Source of the DNA: Bradysia coprophila
Lineage: Eukaryota > Arthropoda > Insecta > Diptera > Sciaridae
Assembly: GCF_014529535.1 (NCBI RefSeq)
Contig: NW_023503501.1
Coordinates: forward strand, 5,276,150-5,340,149
Reading direction: 5' to 3'
DNA: 64,000 bases
Positions 62,010-64,000 of the stretch are shown here, piece after piece. How positions within the stretch are numbered: the stretch's first letter is position 1; each line of letters begins with the position of its first letter. The notes beneath the pieces were generated by a model, which was not told the DNA's origin, made no database searches, and was given only the letters and a program-made list of their open reading frames with translations. The position numbers and the translations under genes were made by a program.

Positions 62010-62848
62010 TTTGAATAGACCGAAATTCTGTAACAAAAATTTTTACAAAATATATTTGGGACCACAACAAAATCTTACGTCCAGCATTACTTTTTGCGTT
62101 TTACCTTAGAAAAATCGAGTGCAAACTGATTGATATGCTGCAGTTATTCGCAAATTTTGAAAATTTTCACCAACAAAATAAAACTGCTCTCCGAACCGGT
62201 ACCTTCGATGTTTCGGAGAAGATGGATGTAATTTATGAAATATCGAAAATTTCCGATTTGAAATATAACAAAAACAAAGCCACAAATTTTAAGTGCGTTC
62301 TTATTTTGGAAAGCTTTTATGTGACAGCTCAGCACGGCTCAGCACACAAACTTAGCGAGCAGATGGCGTCGCATACCTGCTACAAAAGAAGAACATTTGC
62401 GATCGTTGCGATGCGATGGATGCGGTTGACGATATAATTGTTTTGGTGTTTACAGAACTTCGATTTTGGCTTTTTTACACGCTTTTTCTACGCTTACTTT
62501 TGATAAAATATAGCGAAAATAAACAACAAAAACGGTGACGCTGGAATAGATAGTCGACAATAGTGAGTGTAAATAGGGATGATTCTGGGTTTCGTATTAT
62601 TTATTCATTCACTCGCAAAAACCTCATAATAAATTATCACAACGTTGATTTGGATCATGCGACAATAACAGCCATAATTGGAAATTGCATCGAGATTCGA
62701 GGCGAAAAAATGCAAAAATTGGCACATTTATCAACGGTCGCCGAATCGGGTGCAAAGGTATAATTTCATCATGTCATCGCACTGCACACGGCAGCAAACT
62801 AAAGGTGCCAGAGCTCTTACAAAAGCATTCCGTTTTGTATCGATTGTC
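62010..62848. other. 5' flank of the zinc-finger gene
   Basis: Probably the 5'UTR intron and promoter of the minus-strand zinc-finger gene. Frames at 62135-62437 and 62563-62763 are short and not coding-like. No TATA/Inr pair is convincing. Confidence 0.35.
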
Positions 62849-63110
62849 GATCTCATCAAGGCAAAATGGCTCGTCTGTTTCCGGCCTCTCTAAGAGCTAC
62901 GATCGATTTTCTTTTCGCTAAAAGAACTTCGTCGTTCGTCCTGTTGGTCGGATATTTTTAAACTGAAGAATTTCAGGTGCTCTGACCTTACAACATTCCT
63001 AAGGTGTCCTTTCTTTAAGTAAAAAATTAGGTGAAACACAGCAAAACCCGAGGCAAAACCAGTTCATTTTACTGTTGTATATCAAAAATGTATTTCCATT
63101 CGGTAAGACG
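62849..63110. repeat. Direct duplication copy B, downstream of the last gene
   Basis: The partner of 60816-61050; same orientation and order of conserved blocks, beginning GATCTCATCAAGGCAAAATG and ending TATTTCCATTCGGTAAGACG. It differs by small indels such as an extra AACCCGAGGCA-like insertion near 63045. Confidence 0.8.
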
Positions 63111-63231
63111 CGTTATACTTCTACGACATTTTATAAATAAAATCTTAAAAGCTACATTCCATTTGACGAATTTCATTCGTTCAATTCCAGATTGGAATAC
63201 AATGTCTATCTGGTATGTGACATAACCAAGA

Positions 63232-64000
63232 CTATGTGTCCTCTTTACTTTTATTGAATATATCCGAAATGATGTCAAAATTGAGGAAATCAGAAGAATC
63301 CGAATGCAGTTCTATGTTAGCACCAAGTCCCTGATCAAAATCATCGTCTATGTACAGGTCTTCGATGGAACGGGTGTCCTGAAAAAATGAGAATGAATAA
63401 ATTTCCTGAAAAAGGATTTCTAAAATTCTTATTGTTATACCTGTGACTTCACTCGAACTTGGCATCGTCTCTGAGGCGTTTTCCGGCTGCTTGTGGCTGG
63501 CGACTGTGACGAGTGTTGAGTTATATTCGTGGAGTTAAGTGAAGTTTCAGCGACCGATGTTACTATTCGAATGAGATCGGGTAAGTTATCTTCTAAGGCG
63601 ACAAATTTAAAATCTGATTACTTACATGCTCTTAACTCTTCCGGTGTCATTTTCGTTGTGCAATCACTGCAAATATATTTGGTTTTATCAGCAGATGATC
63701 CATCTTTCGATTCACCCGCATTGAAACTCAATAAACCCTTTTGGCTACCACAAATCGTATGACGCATTCCAGTTGTTCCTTCGATTTTGGGTCGATCTAC
63801 ATCATCCATATCCAATGATCTCCGACGAATCTGTCTCATGTTTAACGTTACTTGAGTAGTTAGTTTCTGACCAGACCCATTCAGTTGATCGAACAACGGC
63901 ATCGGATTGTCTATTGATGCTGCATCGACACCGGATACTTTGAATGTACTCTCACTGAATATGGTACGCTTAATTACTGTCGGTACTTCGGTCAACCTTC
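63232..64000 (-). CDS. 3' part of an unidentified multi-exon gene (cut by window edge)
   Basis: Three exons can be joined (minus): 64000-63626 (open to the edge), 63562-63441 and 63378-63232, with introns of 63 and 62 nt and matching phases. The first contains an RRRSLDMDD segment and a CxxC pair (KYICSDCTTKM); the second is Ser/Thr-rich and basic (SRKTPQRRCQVRVKSQ); the last is acidic (EDLYIDDDFDQGLG, ending NKSKEDT). This looks like the disordered, regulated C-terminus of a larger protein. I cannot name the family. The acceptor at 63563 was chosen because nearer AGs would leave introns of 33 nt or less. Confidence 0.65.

Noticed and set aside
1-64000. tRNA, rRNA or other structural RNA genes
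   Set aside because: I looked for B-box-like GGTTCGAAT contexts and found none with a matching cloverleaf; no rRNA-like conserved blocks were recognised.

Overview
The window looks like an AT-rich dipteran nuclear contig. Evidence: short GT-AG introns, arthropod TATA/Inr promoter architecture, orthologues of Drosophila fat facets and carnation, a CPAP1-type cuticle gene, and many short inverted-repeat elements. A nematoceran (midge or gnat-like) fly is my best guess, but no sequence here fixes the species.

Layout. 1-1.6 kb holds a possible small plus-strand coding piece (56 codons) convergent with the next gene. 1.9-11.2 kb (minus) is a complete 16-exon fat facets/USP9X deubiquitinase of about 2,675 residues. 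14-18.3 kb is a repeat island: a 656-bp foldback palindrome, MITEs, an 18-bp minisatellite, a 132-bp tandem repeat and a GATA/GACA microsatellite. 18.5-19.2 kb (plus) is a two-exon gene for a 215-residue protein. Its N-terminus carries what appears to be a GLEBS (Rae1/Gle2-binding) motif like that of Nup98, followed by a Ser/Lys/Arg-rich tail. 19.5-23.1 kb holds three more inverted-repeat elements. 24.8-47.2 kb (plus) is a secreted single chitin-binding-domain protein (CPAP1 type) with an intron of up to 18.6 kb. 51.4-53.4 kb (plus) is Vps33A/carnation. 56.1-57.3 kb (minus) is a small secreted Gly/Tyr-rich protein with a clear TATA-Inr promoter. 61.1-62.0 kb (minus) is an intronless-CDS zinc-finger protein. 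63.2 kb to the window end (minus) is the 3' part of an unidentified multi-exon gene.

The genes do not form one pathway. They cover ubiquitin removal, endolysosomal tethering, cuticle/chitin matrix, a putative Rae1 ligand and a putative DNA-binding protein.

The two strongest unexplained signals are the stand-alone GLEBS-like gene and a dispersed ~22-bp motif (AATCTTYTACTTCATTTG type). That motif occurs about 17 times in non-coding DNA, and four times as same-orientation pairs exactly 47 bp apart. All coordinates were worked out by eye from the sequence; no alignment or database search was run.
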